Origin: Cellulomonas palmilytica | GTDB lineage: Bacteria; Actinomycetota; Actinomycetes; Actinomycetales; Cellulomonadaceae | Reading direction: 5' to 3' | Length of the DNA: 64,000 nt | NCBI RefSeq assembly: GCF_021590045.1 | Contig: NZ_CP062221.1 | Location: forward strand, 1,984,001-2,048,000 | Part shown: positions 56,910-64,000 of the stretch, piece after piece | Layout: every line of letters starts with the position of its first letter | Position numbering within the stretch: position 1 is the first letter of the stretch | Made by a program: the position numbers and the translations under genes | The notes under the pieces: model-generated | What the model was told of the DNA's origin: nothing | Seen by the model: only the letters and a program-made list of their open reading frames with translations | Databases searched by the model: none

Positions 56910-58175
56910 TCAGAAGACCCAGGGGCAGAGGGGGGCGAGCGGCCAGGAGAACGCCGCCGCCGTGGGGCGCAGCGTGCCGGGGGTGAGCTCGGTGACCAGG
57001 CCCGCGTCCGCGTAGGCCGCCAGGGACCGGCCGCCCAGGTACGCCGCGCCGAGCTCGCGGACGTCGACGCGCACGTCCGGCTCGTCGTCGGTGCGGCTCA
57101 CCTCCGCGGCCCACCCGTCCGCGCCCTCGTCCGTCGTCGCCAGGCGCCACCGGCCCGCGTTCGCGGGCAGCCGCGCGTCGTCGACCTCGAGGACGACGTC
57201 GACGGGTGCGCTGTACCGGCGGGCGGCGAGCGCGACCGGCAGGTCGAGCAGGCGCACCCACAGGTTGTCGGTCAGGCGGGGCTGGGCGCCGCGCCGGTCC
57301 ACCAGGAGCGACAGGAGCCGGTCGTCGACCGGGAGCATGTTGGTCGTGACCTCGCTCGTGAGGTCGAGGTCGAGGACGAACGACCACAGGCGGTGCGCGG
57401 CGGCCGCGTCGACCGCCGCCGAGTCGCGGACCGTGACGGGGTAGCACGGGCCCGCGTCGCCCCACGTCTCCTTGCGGCGCAGCAGCGCGTACGCCCGCGG
57501 GTCGCCGGACTCGTCGTGCACCGCCACGATGCGCAGCGGCTCGCCGCCGTCGCGCCACGCGGGCGGGTCGGCCAGGCGGGAGCGGCGGTGCGCGTCCGAC
57601 GCGCGCACGATCCAGCCCGGACGCCCGGCGCCGGCCGCGGCGTTCACCGACTGCACGAGGTCACGGTGCCGCTCCATGTCGGCCGTGTCGATGCGCACCG
57701 TGAGCGCGTCGCTGCCCGGCACGTCGCGCAGCGCGGCGCCGCGCGGCATCTTGAGGCGCACGTCGTCGCTCGCGGAGCCGTAGCCGAACCGGCCGTAGAT
57801 GGCCATCTCCGCCGCGAACAGCGCGGAGACGGGCTCGCCGCGCTCGAGCGAGCGCGCGAAGTGGAAGTCGATCATCGCGGACAGCAGCCCGCGGCGGCGC
57901 TCGTCGGGCCGGACACCGACGAACGTCAGGCCCGAGCACGGGACCTCGCCGCCCGGCACCGGCAGGTCGAAGTCGAACGAGCCGTGCACGCCGCCGAGCG
58001 TCCCGTCGGGCCGCTCGACGCCCGCCGTGCGGTCCCACTCGAGCGTGTCGGGGACGATCTCGCTGGTCTTCTCGTCGGGCTCGAACGCGAACGCGAGGTG
58101 GTCGACGGCGAGGAACTCGGTCTTGCGGTCGTGCGGCACCGCCACGGTGCGGTACCCGTCGGGGAGAGGCGTCAT
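56910..58175 (-). CDS. Eis-type GNAT N-acetyltransferase
   Basis: This 421-residue protein has the three-part Eis layout. An N-terminal GNAT domain has acetyl-CoA loop VGVRPDERRRGLLSAMIDFHFARSLERGEPVSALFA (near 86). A second GNAT-like domain and a C-terminal sterol-carrier-like domain follow, ending in the carboxylate CPWVF. The terminal Phe acts as catalytic base in Eis. Mycobacterial Eis acetylates aminoglycosides and host proteins; the substrates of this protein are unknown. ATG 58175 lies 6 bases after GACGAT. Confidence 0.92.
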   Translation of the reverse strand: MTPLPDGYRTVAVPHDRKTEFLAVDHLAFAFEPDEKTSEIVPDTLEWDRTAGVERPDGTLGGVHGSFDFDLPVPGGEVPCSGLTFVGVRPDERRRGLLSAMIDFHFARSLERGEPVSALFAAEMAIYGRFGYGSASDDVRLKMPRGAALRDVPGSDALTVRIDTADMERHRDLVQSVNAAAGAGRPGWIVRASDAHRRSRLADPPAWRDGGEPLRIVAVHDESGDPRAYALLRRKETWGDAGPCYPVTVRDSAAVDAAAAHRLWSFVLDLDLTSEVTTNMLPVDDRLLSLLVDRRGAQPRLTDNLWVRLLDLPVALAARRYSAPVDVVLEVDDARLPANAGRWRLATTDEGADGWAAEVSRTDDEPDVRVDVRELGAAYLGGRSLAAYADAGLVTELTPGTLRPTAAAFSWPLAPLCPWVF

Positions 58176-58230
58176 GGCGTCATCGTCACCCCCGCCCGGC
58201 GCATTTCACCAGCGCATATGCGGGTTTCGC

Positions 58231-58575
58231 TCAGCCGGACGCCAGATCGTCGTCCGGGAACCAGATCGCGCGGCGCAGGGCGACCCGCGTCCCGTCCGCG
58301 ACCAGCGGCGTGCCCTCGGCGCGCAGCTCGTCGAGCGCGCGGTGCAGGTGCCGCGGGGGCGGCGCGCCCGACGCGTTGACGACCCGCCACCACGGCACGC
58401 CCGACCCGGCGCGGGCCATGACCTGCCCCACCTGGCGTGGGCCGCCGCGCGGCCGCTCGCCCGCGGCCGCGAACCGGTCCGCGACCACCTCGGCGACCGT
58501 CCCGTACGTCATGGCGCGGCCCGGCGGGATCGTCTCGACGAGGTCGAGCACCGCCTCGAGGTACGCGTCGTCCAC
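58231..58575 (-). CDS. Alkyltransferase-like protein (MGMT family without catalytic Cys)
   Basis: This 114-residue protein matches the DNA-binding domain of O6-methylguanine methyltransferase (VLDLVETIPPGRAMTYGTVAEVVADRF, then RQVGQVMAR). In place of PCHRV it reads VPWWRVVNASG near residue 61, so the acceptor Cys is replaced by Trp and the His is also Trp. ATL proteins with PWHRV bind O6-alkylguanine and recruit nucleotide excision repair. That role is inferred. GTG 58575 follows CACACT by 7 bases; a 15-bp tandem repeat lies immediately upstream. Confidence 0.9.
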   Translation of the reverse strand: MDDAYLEAVLDLVETIPPGRAMTYGTVAEVVADRFAAAGERPRGGPRQVGQVMARAGSGVPWWRVVNASGAPPPRHLHRALDELRAEGTPLVADGTRVALRRAIWFPDDDLASG

Positions 58576-58582
58576 GACGACG

Positions 58583-58588
58583 AGTGTG
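58583..58588 (-). promoter_or_regulatory. -10 hexamer CACACT, candidate leaderless promoter of the ATL gene
   Basis: The hexamer lies 7 nt before the GTG at 58575 and borders the 15-bp tandem repeat, which covers the expected -35 region. Confidence 0.35.
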
Positions 58589-58590
58589 CC

Positions 58591-58680
58591 GCAGCGCGTG
58601 GTGTCGCAGGGCGCCGTGCCGCAGCGGGGGATGCCGCAGCGGGTGGTGTCGCAGCGGGTGGTGTCGCAGCGGGTGGTGTC
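58591..58680. repeat. 15-bp tandem repeat, six units
   Basis: The unit GCAGCGGGTGGTGTC has three identical copies (58636-58680) and three diverged ones (58591-58635). The array fills the gap between the ATL start and the end of the luciferase-like gene. Copy number could vary between strains. Confidence 0.92.
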
Positions 58681-58687
58681 GCAGCGG

Positions 58688-59731
58688 TCAGTCGGCGTCC
58701 TGCGTCAGGACCGCCGCGACCGCGGGCAGCGTGCGCGGGTCGCCCTGCACGACGAGCGTCGTGATCGCCGTGGCGCGCCACGCCGGCAGCTGCGCGCGCA
58801 CGTCGTCGGGCGTGCCGACGAGCGCGACGTCACGCACGAGCTCGACGGGCACGGCGGCGGCCGCGCGCTCCTTGTCGCCCGCGAGGTAGTGCGCCTGGAT
58901 CTCGTCGCACACCGCGGAGTAGCCGAGCCGGTCGAGCACGTTGCGGTGGAAGTTCGCGCCCTTGGCGCCCATGCCGCCCGCGTACAGCGCGACGAACGGC
59001 CGGATCTGCTCGGCGGCGGCCTCGACGCTCGCGGCCATCACCACCGGCACGGGTGCGACGACCTCGAACACCGCAGGGTCGCGGTCGTCGGAGCGGGCCG
59101 CGAAGCCCTCGGCGAGCAGCGTCCGGTACTCGTCGTCCATGCGCGGCGAGTAGAACATCGGCAGCCAGCCGTCGGCGATCTCGGCCGCGAGCGCGACGTT
59201 GCGCGGCCCCTCCGCAGCGAGGTGGATCGGCAGGTCGGCCCGCAGCGGGTGCACGGTCGGGCGCAGCGCCTTGCCGAGCCCCGCACCCTCGTCGGGACCC
59301 AGCGGCAGACGGTAGAAGTCCCCGTCGAACGTCACGGGCGCCTCACGCGCGAGCACCTGGCGCACGACGGCGACGAACTCCCGCGTGCGGGCGAGCGGAC
59401 GCGGGTACGGCTGGCCGTACCAGCCCTCGACGACCTGCGGCCCCGACGCCCCGAGGCCGAGCACGAACCGCCCGCCCGACAGGTGGTCGAGCGTGAGCGC
59501 GGCCATCGCGGTCGCGGTCGGGGTACGGGCCGAGATCTGCGCGATCGCGGTGCCGAGCCGGACGGTCGAGGTGCGCGAGCCCCACCAGGCGAGCGGGGTG
59601 AACGCGTCGGAGCCGTACGCCTCGGAGGTCCAGACCGAGTCGAAGCCCAGGCGCTCGGCGGCGACCACGGTCTCGAGGGCACCCGGCGGCGGGCCTGCGG
59701 ACCAGTAGCCCAGCGAGTACCCCAGGCGCAT
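58688..59731 (-). CDS. Luciferase-like monooxygenase, F420-dependent oxidoreductase type
   Basis: This 347-residue TIM-barrel enzyme starts MRLGYSLGYWSAGPPP and continues AERLGFDSVWTSEAYGSDAF, then IAQISARTPTATAMAALTLDHLSGGRFVLGLGASGPQVVEGWYG. This pattern is typical of F420-linked LLM-class oxidoreductases of actinobacteria. The substrate is unknown. GGAGG lies 5 bases before ATG 59731. It reads towards the ATL gene in the same direction. Confidence 0.9.
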   Translation of the reverse strand: MRLGYSLGYWSAGPPPGALETVVAAERLGFDSVWTSEAYGSDAFTPLAWWGSRTSTVRLGTAIAQISARTPTATAMAALTLDHLSGGRFVLGLGASGPQVVEGWYGQPYPRPLARTREFVAVVRQVLAREAPVTFDGDFYRLPLGPDEGAGLGKALRPTVHPLRADLPIHLAAEGPRNVALAAEIADGWLPMFYSPRMDDEYRTLLAEGFAARSDDRDPAVFEVVAPVPVVMAASVEAAAEQIRPFVALYAGGMGAKGANFHRNVLDRLGYSAVCDEIQAHYLAGDKERAAAAVPVELVRDVALVGTPDDVRAQLPAWRATAITTLVVQGDPRTLPAVAAVLTQDAD

Positions 59732-59831
59732 GGCGGCCTCCGTGACGTCGTCGTCGCGGCGGCCGGTCGGCCGCGGCGCGGTCAGGTTACCCGCGAGTAG
59801 CCCGCGGGGTCGCGGTCCGCGCCCGGTCGTC

Positions 59832-60941
59832 TCACGCGCGGCGGTGGTCGGCGAGGGTGTTGAGGAGCGCGGCGGCCGTCGCGGCGTCGTCCACCGTCAC
59901 GACGAGCACGCGCGACCCGGTCCGCCGCACCTCGATCGCCTCGCCCGCGCGCAGCACCAGCCCGGAGCGCCCGTCGCGGCCCAACCGGTAGCCCCAGCCG
60001 CCGAACTGCCGCAGCGGCTGCACCTGCACCACGTCCGCGCGCTCCACCTCGTCCACCGGCACCCGCACGCGCGGCCACCCGACCACCGAACGCGCCTCGA
60101 GCCCGCGCGAGTCGACCGTGACGCGCCACAGCAGCGTCGCCGCGAGCAGCACGGCGAGCCCGAAGGGGATCAGCAGCGCGGCCCACTCGTCGAGCACCAC
60201 GGCGAGCACGGTGGTCATCGCGACGGCCGCGCCGGCGGGGACCAGCGCCGTGGGGGAGCCGACCGTGCGGCTCCACGCCGCGCGCTGCGAGCGGGACAAC
60301 GGCACGCGACGCGCGTCGGCGTCGACGGGTCCCTGCGCCGGCATCGGCGGGTCGGCGGGAGCCAGGAGGAACGCGAGGCCCGCCACGACGACGGCGACGA
60401 CGAGCCCCAGGACCACGGTCGAGGTCTCGCCCGGCGCCAGCGCGCCATCGGCGAGACCGCGCTGGCTCGCGAGGGTGCCGGTCTCGACGACCGCGAACAG
60501 CGCACCCAGCCCTGCGGAGGTCGCGATGAGCCCGCGGCGCGTCACGCCGTCGTGCCCGCGCCAGAACGCGAAGGCCCACTGCCCGGTGCACACCGCGACG
60601 CCGATGAGCAACGGCACGAACGCGCCCGCGAACGACGAGAACCCGTCCGGGCCGTCGGTGCCCCAGTGCGTCGCGATGCGCTCGGGCAGCTCGTCACGCC
60701 AGCTCAGCACGAGGAGCGCCGCGACCGCCATGAGGGCCAAGGGGAGCACGAGTCCGAGCAGCGTGGTCGAGCGGCGGTGGGGGACGGGCGTGCGAGGTTG
60801 TGTGCCGGCCACACTGCCGACGGGGGCGCCGGCGGGGGTGCGCAGCGGCGGTCCTGGCTGGCGGCGGCTCGGGCCACGGTCCGGCACCTGGGTCGGCCCG
60901 CGGTCGGGCACGTGGTTCGGGGTGGTCGGCGGCGTCGTCAT
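59832..60941 (-). CDS. DUF1648-containing membrane protein
   Basis: This 369-residue protein has a Pro/Arg-rich cytoplasmic N-terminus of about 55 residues, with the repeat VPDRGP-TQVPDRGP. Seven or so hydrophobic segments follow. The DUF1648 signature LPERIATHWGTDGPDGFSSF lies near residue 85, after the first helix. The C-terminal 80 residues resemble a bacterial PH-like soluble domain. Its ATG overlaps the stop of the GntR gene (ATGA). This repressor-membrane protein pairing is common in Gram-positives (YtrA-like), and a role in envelope stress is inferred. Confidence 0.88.
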   Translation of the reverse strand: MTTPPTTPNHVPDRGPTQVPDRGPSRRQPGPPLRTPAGAPVGSVAGTQPRTPVPHRRSTTLLGLVLPLALMAVAALLVLSWRDELPERIATHWGTDGPDGFSSFAGAFVPLLIGVAVCTGQWAFAFWRGHDGVTRRGLIATSAGLGALFAVVETGTLASQRGLADGALAPGETSTVVLGLVVAVVVAGLAFLLAPADPPMPAQGPVDADARRVPLSRSQRAAWSRTVGSPTALVPAGAAVAMTTVLAVVLDEWAALLIPFGLAVLLAATLLWRVTVDSRGLEARSVVGWPRVRVPVDEVERADVVQVQPLRQFGGWGYRLGRDGRSGLVLRAGEAIEVRRTGSRVLVVTVDDAATAAALLNTLADHRRA

Positions 60942-61309
60942 CGGCCCTCCGTGGTCGTCGGGCGGGCGAATGCGGCCTGCAGGAGTGCGGTCGCGGCGGT
61001 CGCCGACACGCCCGCGCGGCGTGCGGCGTCGACGAGCGCGGCGACCGGGGCGGCGAGCGCGGCGTAGTCGGCGTGCTCGGCGATCACGGCGCCTCGCCCA
61101 CGGCGCAGGTCGAGCAGGCCCTCGTCGCGCAGGTCCTGGTACGCGCGCAGCACGGTGTGCAGGTTGACGTCGAGGGACGTCGAGAGCACGCGGGCCGGGG
61201 GCAGCCGGTCGCCCGTGCGCAGCTCGCCCGACGCGACCGCGTCGCGCACCTGCGCGGCGATCTGCGCGAAGAGCGGCTCGTCGCGCTCGGGGTCGACGGT
61301 CCAGAGCAC
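60938..61309 (-). CDS. GntR family transcriptional regulator, YtrA subfamily
   Basis: This 123-residue regulator is a winged helix (PLFAQIAAQVRDAVASGELRTGDRLPPARVLSTSLDVNLHTVLRAYQDLRDEGLLDLRRGRGAVI). A short helical tail of about 45 residues, too small for a ligand domain, is characteristic of YtrA types. It is translationally coupled to the DUF1648 gene. GTG 61309 begins MLWTVDPERDEPLFAQ. A TAGCCT -10 lies 5 bases upstream within a partial palindrome, suggesting autoregulation. Confidence 0.92.
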   Translation of the reverse strand: MLWTVDPERDEPLFAQIAAQVRDAVASGELRTGDRLPPARVLSTSLDVNLHTVLRAYQDLRDEGLLDLRRGRGAVIAEHADYAALAAPVAALVDAARRAGVSATAATALLQAAFARPTTTEGR

Positions 61310-61318
61310 GGCGTCAGG

Positions 61319-61340
61319 CTAGTTGTTCGGCGCCGACTAG
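61319..61340. promoter_or_regulatory. Partial palindrome over the GntR promoter
   Basis: The outer arms CTAGT and ACTAG flank a GGCGCC core. The left part covers the minus-strand TAGCCT -10. It is a candidate autoregulatory site for the GntR protein. Confidence 0.4.
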
Positions 61341-61350
61341 AACAGGGACC

Positions 61351-61935
61351 TCAGATGTAGATCGCGGGGTCGTCGATCTCGGCGTCGAACGGCGCGGCGG
61401 CCGGACGCAGGCGGATCTGCGCGGGCACACCCACCGCGATCGCACCCGCCGGGACGTCGTGGATCACGACCGCGTTCGCCCCGACCTGCACGCCGTCCCC
61501 GATCCACACCGGACCGAGGATCTTCGCGCCCGCGCCGACCACGACGTTGTCGCCGAGCGTGGGGTGCCGCTTGCCGTGCCGCATGGACTTGCCGCCGAGC
61601 GTCGAGCCGTGGAACAGCACCACGTCGTCGCCGACCTCGGCGGTCTCGCCGATGACCACGCCCATGCCGTGGTCGATGAACAGGCGCCGCCCGAGGCGCG
61701 CGCCGGGGTGGATCTCGATGCCCGTGAGGAACCGCACGAGCTGCGACAGCAGCCGCGCGGGCAGACGCAGGCCCGGCTCGCGCCACATCGCGTGCGCCAC
61801 GCGGTAGGTCCACACCGCGTGCACGCCCGGGTAGGCGAGCGCGACCTCGAGCGCCGACCGGGCCGCGGGGTCGCGACGACGCGCGGCCTCGAGGTCCTCG
61901 CGGAACGTGGCGATGAAGTGCTGCAGGGAGGGCAT
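61351..61935 (-). CDS. cysE: Serine O-acetyltransferase
   Basis: CysE makes O-acetylserine, the substrate of CysK. This 194-residue form is short at the N-terminus, as in many actinobacteria. It has the left-handed beta-helix repeats: [34 protein letters not shown] near residue 70, [42 protein letters not shown], and [14 protein letters not shown]. His and Asp of the active site lie in FIDHGMG. It follows cysK by 112 bases, with a terminator-like hairpin between, so expression may be attenuated relative to cysK. Confidence 0.96.
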   Translation of the reverse strand: MPSLQHFIATFREDLEAARRRDPAARSALEVALAYPGVHAVWTYRVAHAMWREPGLRLPARLLSQLVRFLTGIEIHPGARLGRRLFIDHGMGVVIGETAEVGDDVVLFHGSTLGGKSMRHGKRHPTLGDNVVVGAGAKILGPVWIGDGVQVGANAVVIHDVPAGAIAVGVPAQIRLRPAAAPFDAEIDDPAIYI

Positions 61936-61943
61936 GGGACCTG

Positions 61944-61960
61944 GCTCTCGAGAGCTCTCG
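61944..61960. promoter_or_regulatory. Overlapping palindromes just before cysE
   Basis: GCTCTCGAGAGC (61944-61955) and CGAGAGCTCTCG (61949-61960) overlap, 9 bases before the cysE ATG. This is a possible operator or ribosome-site hairpin; no known consensus was matched. Confidence 0.35.
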
Positions 61961-62001
61961 AACGGGGGACGGCCGCCGTGGGGCGGACCAGGGACCGGGG
62001 A

Positions 62002-62034
62002 CCGTGCCCCGGGGTGCGTGACCCCGGGGCACGG
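62002..62034 (-). terminator. Terminator-like hairpin between cysK and cysE
   Basis: The perfect 14-bp stem CCGTGCCCCGGGGT and its complement enclose a GCGTG loop, 13 bases after the cysK stop. There is no T-run. Confidence 0.65.
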
Positions 62035-62047
62035 CGCGGGCGGTGCG

Positions 62048-62983
62048 TCAGTCCAGCAGGTCCGCGTACAGCACCGTCGACAGGTAGCGCTCACCGAACG
62101 ACGGGATGACCGCGACGATGAGCTTGCCCGCGTTCTCGGGGCGCTCCGCGAGCTGCTTCGCGGCCGCGAGCGCGGCACCCGACGAGATGCCGACGAGCAG
62201 GCCCTCCTCGGCGGCGGCGCGGCGCGCGTAGGTCACGGCCGTCTCGGCGTCGATGTCGATGACCTCGTCGTAGATCGACGTGTCGAGGATCTCGGGCACG
62301 AAGTTCGCGCCGAGGCCCTGGATCTTGTGCGGTCCGGGCTGACCGCCGTTGAGGATCGGGGACTCGGCGGGCTCGACCGCGACGATCTTGACGTCCGGCT
62401 TGCGCTCCTTGAGCACCTGGCCGACGCCCGTGATGGTGCCGCCCGTGCCGATGCCGGCGACGAGGATGTCGATCTGGCCGTCGGTGTCGGCCCAGATCTC
62501 CTCGGCGGTCGTCTTGCGGTGGATGGCCGGGTTGGCCTCGTTCGCGAACTGGCGGGCCAGGATCGCGCCCGGACGCTCGGCGACGACCTCGTTCGCGCGG
62601 TTGACCGCACCCTTCATGCCCTCGGAGCCCGGCGTGAGGATGAGCTCGGCGCCGAACGCGCGCAGCAGCGCACGCCGCTCCTTCGACATGGTCTCCGGCA
62701 TGGTCAGGACGACCTTGTAGCCGCGCGCCGCGCCGACGAACGCGAGCGCGATGCCCGTGTTGCCGGACGTCGCCTCGACGATCGTGCCGCCCGGCTGCAG
62801 CTCACCCGACGCCTCGGCGGCGTCGATGATCGCGACACCGATGCGGTCCTTGACCGAGTTGGCCGGGTTGTAGAACTCGAGCTTGCCGACGACCGTGGCG
62901 GGGGCGCCGTCGGTGATCTTGTTGATACGGACCAGCGGCGTGTTGCCGATGAGCGCGGTCGCGTCGTCGTAGATGCGTGCCAT
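62048..62983 (-). CDS. cysK: Cysteine synthase A (O-acetylserine sulfhydrylase)
   Basis: CysK makes cysteine from O-acetylserine and sulfide with PLP. The 311-residue protein has [12 protein letters not shown] at the N-terminus, the PLP Lys in [19 protein letters not shown] near residue 44, the substrate loop [30 protein letters not shown] (phosphate binding, near 178) and [17 protein letters not shown] precedes ATG 62983. It is preceded by about 300 bases of leader with a cysteine-rich peptide ORF, and followed by cysE. Confidence 0.97.
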   Translation of the reverse strand: MARIYDDATALIGNTPLVRINKITDGAPATVVGKLEFYNPANSVKDRIGVAIIDAAEASGELQPGGTIVEATSGNTGIALAFVGAARGYKVVLTMPETMSKERRALLRAFGAELILTPGSEGMKGAVNRANEVVAERPGAILARQFANEANPAIHRKTTAEEIWADTDGQIDILVAGIGTGGTITGVGQVLKERKPDVKIVAVEPAESPILNGGQPGPHKIQGLGANFVPEILDTSIYDEVIDIDAETAVTYARRAAAEEGLLVGISSGAALAAAKQLAERPENAGKLIVAVIPSFGERYLSTVLYADLLD

Positions 62984-63000
62984 GGTTCCTCTTCGGTCGA

Positions 63001-63017
63001 GCCGCCCGGGTGGCGGC
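63001..63017 (-). promoter_or_regulatory. Hairpin just upstream of the cysK ribosome site
   Basis: GCCGCC/GGCGGC forms a 6-bp stem around CGGGT, ending about 6 bases before the AGAGGA region. It may modulate access to the ribosome site. Confidence 0.35.
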
Positions 63018-63118
63018 GGATACGGGGGACTTGCCTTGCGGGTGCTGCAGGGTGCCCGGTTGATGGTGCGGAGGCACGTGTGCGGTCGGTGCCCGGGTAG
63101 GGGCGGGCCGCCGGGGCG

Positions 63119-63182
63119 AGCGCTGGCGGACCTGGCACGGACCGTCAGGGTCGGGGTGCCGTCGCGCGCGGGAGCCAGCGCT
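63119..63182 (-). promoter_or_regulatory. Candidate attenuator stem abutting the cysteine-rich leader ORF
   Basis: In the cysK transcript, AGCGCTGGC follows the TAG stop of the leader ORF with no gap. Its exact complement GCCAGCGCT lies 46 nt further on, with a smaller GGCAC/GTGCC stem inside the loop. A ribosome stalled at the last Cys codons would cover the 5' arm. Confidence 0.55.
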
Positions 63183-63254
63183 CTACCGACAGCGACAACA
63201 CCGCGCCACGAGGGCACGGCAGGAGGAGGCGGGGGCGGACGTCCGCTCGCTCAT
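63183..63254 (-). CDS. Cysteine-rich leader peptide upstream of cysK
   Basis: This 23-codon ORF encodes [23 protein letters not shown] and stops with TAG. Four of 23 residues are Cys. The last three Cys codons are all TGT, a codon seldom used in this GC-rich genome, and they lie in the final five codons. AGGAGGAGA lies 4 bases before the ATG, a stronger ribosome site than most genes here. Its stop abuts a 9-bp inverted repeat in the cysK leader. Poly-Cys upstream ORFs that act as cysteine-responsive attenuators are known in mycobacteria. A similar role here is inferred from layout. Confidence 0.7.
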   Translation of the reverse strand: MSERTSAPASSCRALVARCCRCR

Positions 63255-63297
63255 CGCTCTCCTCCTCAGGCGGCCAGGACGGCCGCAGACGCAGGTG

Positions 63298-63327
63298 ACG
63301 CTATCGCCAACGCGACTCCGCGCGCAA
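63298..63327 (-). promoter_or_regulatory. Promoter of the leader peptide-cysK-cysE transcript
   Basis: On the minus strand, TTGCGC (63322-63327) is 18 bases before TAGCGT (63298-63303). Transcription would start near 63291, about 37 nt before the leader ATG and about 300 nt before cysK. Confidence 0.5.
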
Positions 63328-63364
63328 AGGTTCCCGCCCTGCGGGACGGCGACGACGAGCGGGT

Positions 63365-64000
63365 TCACCCGCCGGCTCGCGCGGGGTACGTCGTCGCACC
63401 CGGGACGCCCACGACGAGCCGCGCCGCCTCCTTCGCGTCCGCGTAGGTCGCCGCGACGCCCACCGAGAGCGGGAAGTCGACCGGGAAGTCGCCGAACAGC
63501 AGCCGTCCCGCGGCCGTCGCCGCGCCCGCGACCTGCACCGCGACCTCGTCCGCGCACGACACGGGCGTGTGCACCACGACCTCGTCGTGCAGGAAGTACA
63601 CGAGGTGCGGGCGCCCGACGAACGGCGCGCGCACCAGGCCGGGCGCGCCCTCGTCGGCCCCCAGCGCCCACAGCCGCCGGCGGAGCTCGGCGAGCCAGCA
63701 CAGCGCCCACTCGGCCGCGGTGCCCTGCACGACGAAGTTGCGCGTGAACCGGCCCCACGAGCGCGTCGCGGACCTGGCACGGGACTGCGCGCGCTCGGTC
63801 GCGTCCGGGTCGAGCGCGTCCGCCTGCGCCTGCGCCCACGACTCGCCCGGTCGTGGCGAGCTGCGCCCCAGGAGCGTCGAGACGACCTCGCCGCGCTCAC
63901 CCGCGCGCGCCGCGTCCTCCACCAGCCCCACCGCCGCGGGGAACGCCTGCAGGAGCCGGGGGAGCACCGCGGCGCTCGCGCCCGTCGTCCCGCCGTACAG
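63365..64000 (-). CDS. Family A DNA polymerase, C-terminal part (bifunctional 3'-5' exonuclease/polymerase type; 5' end outside window)
   Basis: The frame stays open to the window edge, so only the last 211 residues are visible. RARSATRSWGRFTRNFVVQGTAAEWALCWLAELRRRLWALG corresponds to the finger/palm region of Pol I (usually NxxIQGTAAD). YFLHDEVVVHTP is motif C with the catalytic His-Asp-Glu. The C-terminus ends with the palm helices and no further domain. A second, short Pol I-like enzyme besides PolA is common in actinobacteria, with a translesion or repair role suggested. Which of the two this is cannot be decided from this part alone. Confidence 0.85.
   Translation of the reverse strand: MYGGTTGASAAVLPRLLQAFPAAVGLVEDAARAGERGEVVSTLLGRSSPRPGESWAQAQADALDPDATERAQSRARSATRSWGRFTRNFVVQGTAAEWALCWLAELRRRLWALGADEGAPGLVRAPFVGRPHLVYFLHDEVVVHTPVSCADEVAVQVAGAATAAGRLLFGDFPVDFPLSVGVAATYADAKEAARLVVGVPGATTYPARAGG

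Noticed and set aside
58591..58680. Possible CRISPR or iteron origin
   Set aside because: There are no spacers and no rep gene, and the units are contiguous; it is a simple tandem repeat.

Overview
The window is chromosomal DNA from a very GC-rich actinobacterium (third codon positions almost all G or C; GTG and TTG starts are common). A secreted protein with a family 2 carbohydrate-binding module on a Pro/Thr/Asp linker, CelR/CebR-like operator sequences, a mycothiol-type nitroreductase relative, an Eis-type acetyltransferase and an F420/FMN luciferase-like enzyme all fit a Cellulomonas-like member of the Micrococcales. That genus placement is inference. No phage, insertion sequence or CRISPR array was seen. 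Genes are packed tightly, with many 4-base ATGA/GTGA/TTGA overlaps.

Layout. 0-3.6 kb: the end of an amino-sugar type ABC importer operon (two permeases, ROK kinase, NagB). 3.7-6.4 kb: DUF3039 protein, a helicase and a tiny membrane protein. 6.5-13.9 kb: pncB, divergent from a housekeeping run clpS-DUF2017-murI-MBL-rph-rdgB-ABC-F. 13.9-17.6 kb: a Nudix-like DUF4916 protein, thioredoxin, a secreted CBM2-Cip1-like protein and an orphan sugar-binding lipoprotein. 18-24.3 kb: four tRNAs (Leu, Lys, His, Arg) among small housekeeping genes (bcp, a GroES-like gene, a DcsG-like ATP-grasp gene, orn).

24.4-34 kb: two tandem copies of a paired dynamin/YfjP-like GTPase module (A1-B1 and A2-B2) on either side of ssb and ettA. 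34-41.4 kb: thioesterase, an SDR-DUF2867 protein with a repeat tail, topoisomerase IB, an MMPL exporter, TesB and GlbO. 41.5-44 kb: ptsI divergent from lone EIIB and EIIA genes. 44-50 kb: MscS channel, S9 peptidase, MalQ and a P-loop kinase-like protein. 50-57 kb: pepN, an Rv2466c-like protein, a DUF6636-like protein, an M13 peptidase and rpiB. The order ssb-ettA-thioesterase-glbO-pepN-Rv2466c-like-rpiB resembles the Rv2478c-Rv2465c stretch of Mycobacterium tuberculosis. 57-64 kb: Eis-like acetyltransferase, an alkyltransferase-like protein, a luciferase-like monooxygenase, a GntR-DUF1648 operon, and cysK-cysE preceded by a cysteine-rich leader peptide, ending in a partial family A DNA polymerase.

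The most interesting items are: (1) a 23-codon leader ORF ending Cys-Cys-Arg-Cys-Arg, with rare TGT codons, whose stop codon directly abuts a 9-bp inverted repeat upstream of cysK, which looks like a cysteine attenuator; (2) the duplicated two-gene dynamin-like module; (3) a bacterial Cip1-like domain joined to CBM2; and (4) a recurring leaderless promoter layout in which a TANNNT-like hexamer lies 6-7 nt before the start codon. The fourth pattern was used to choose many starts here.
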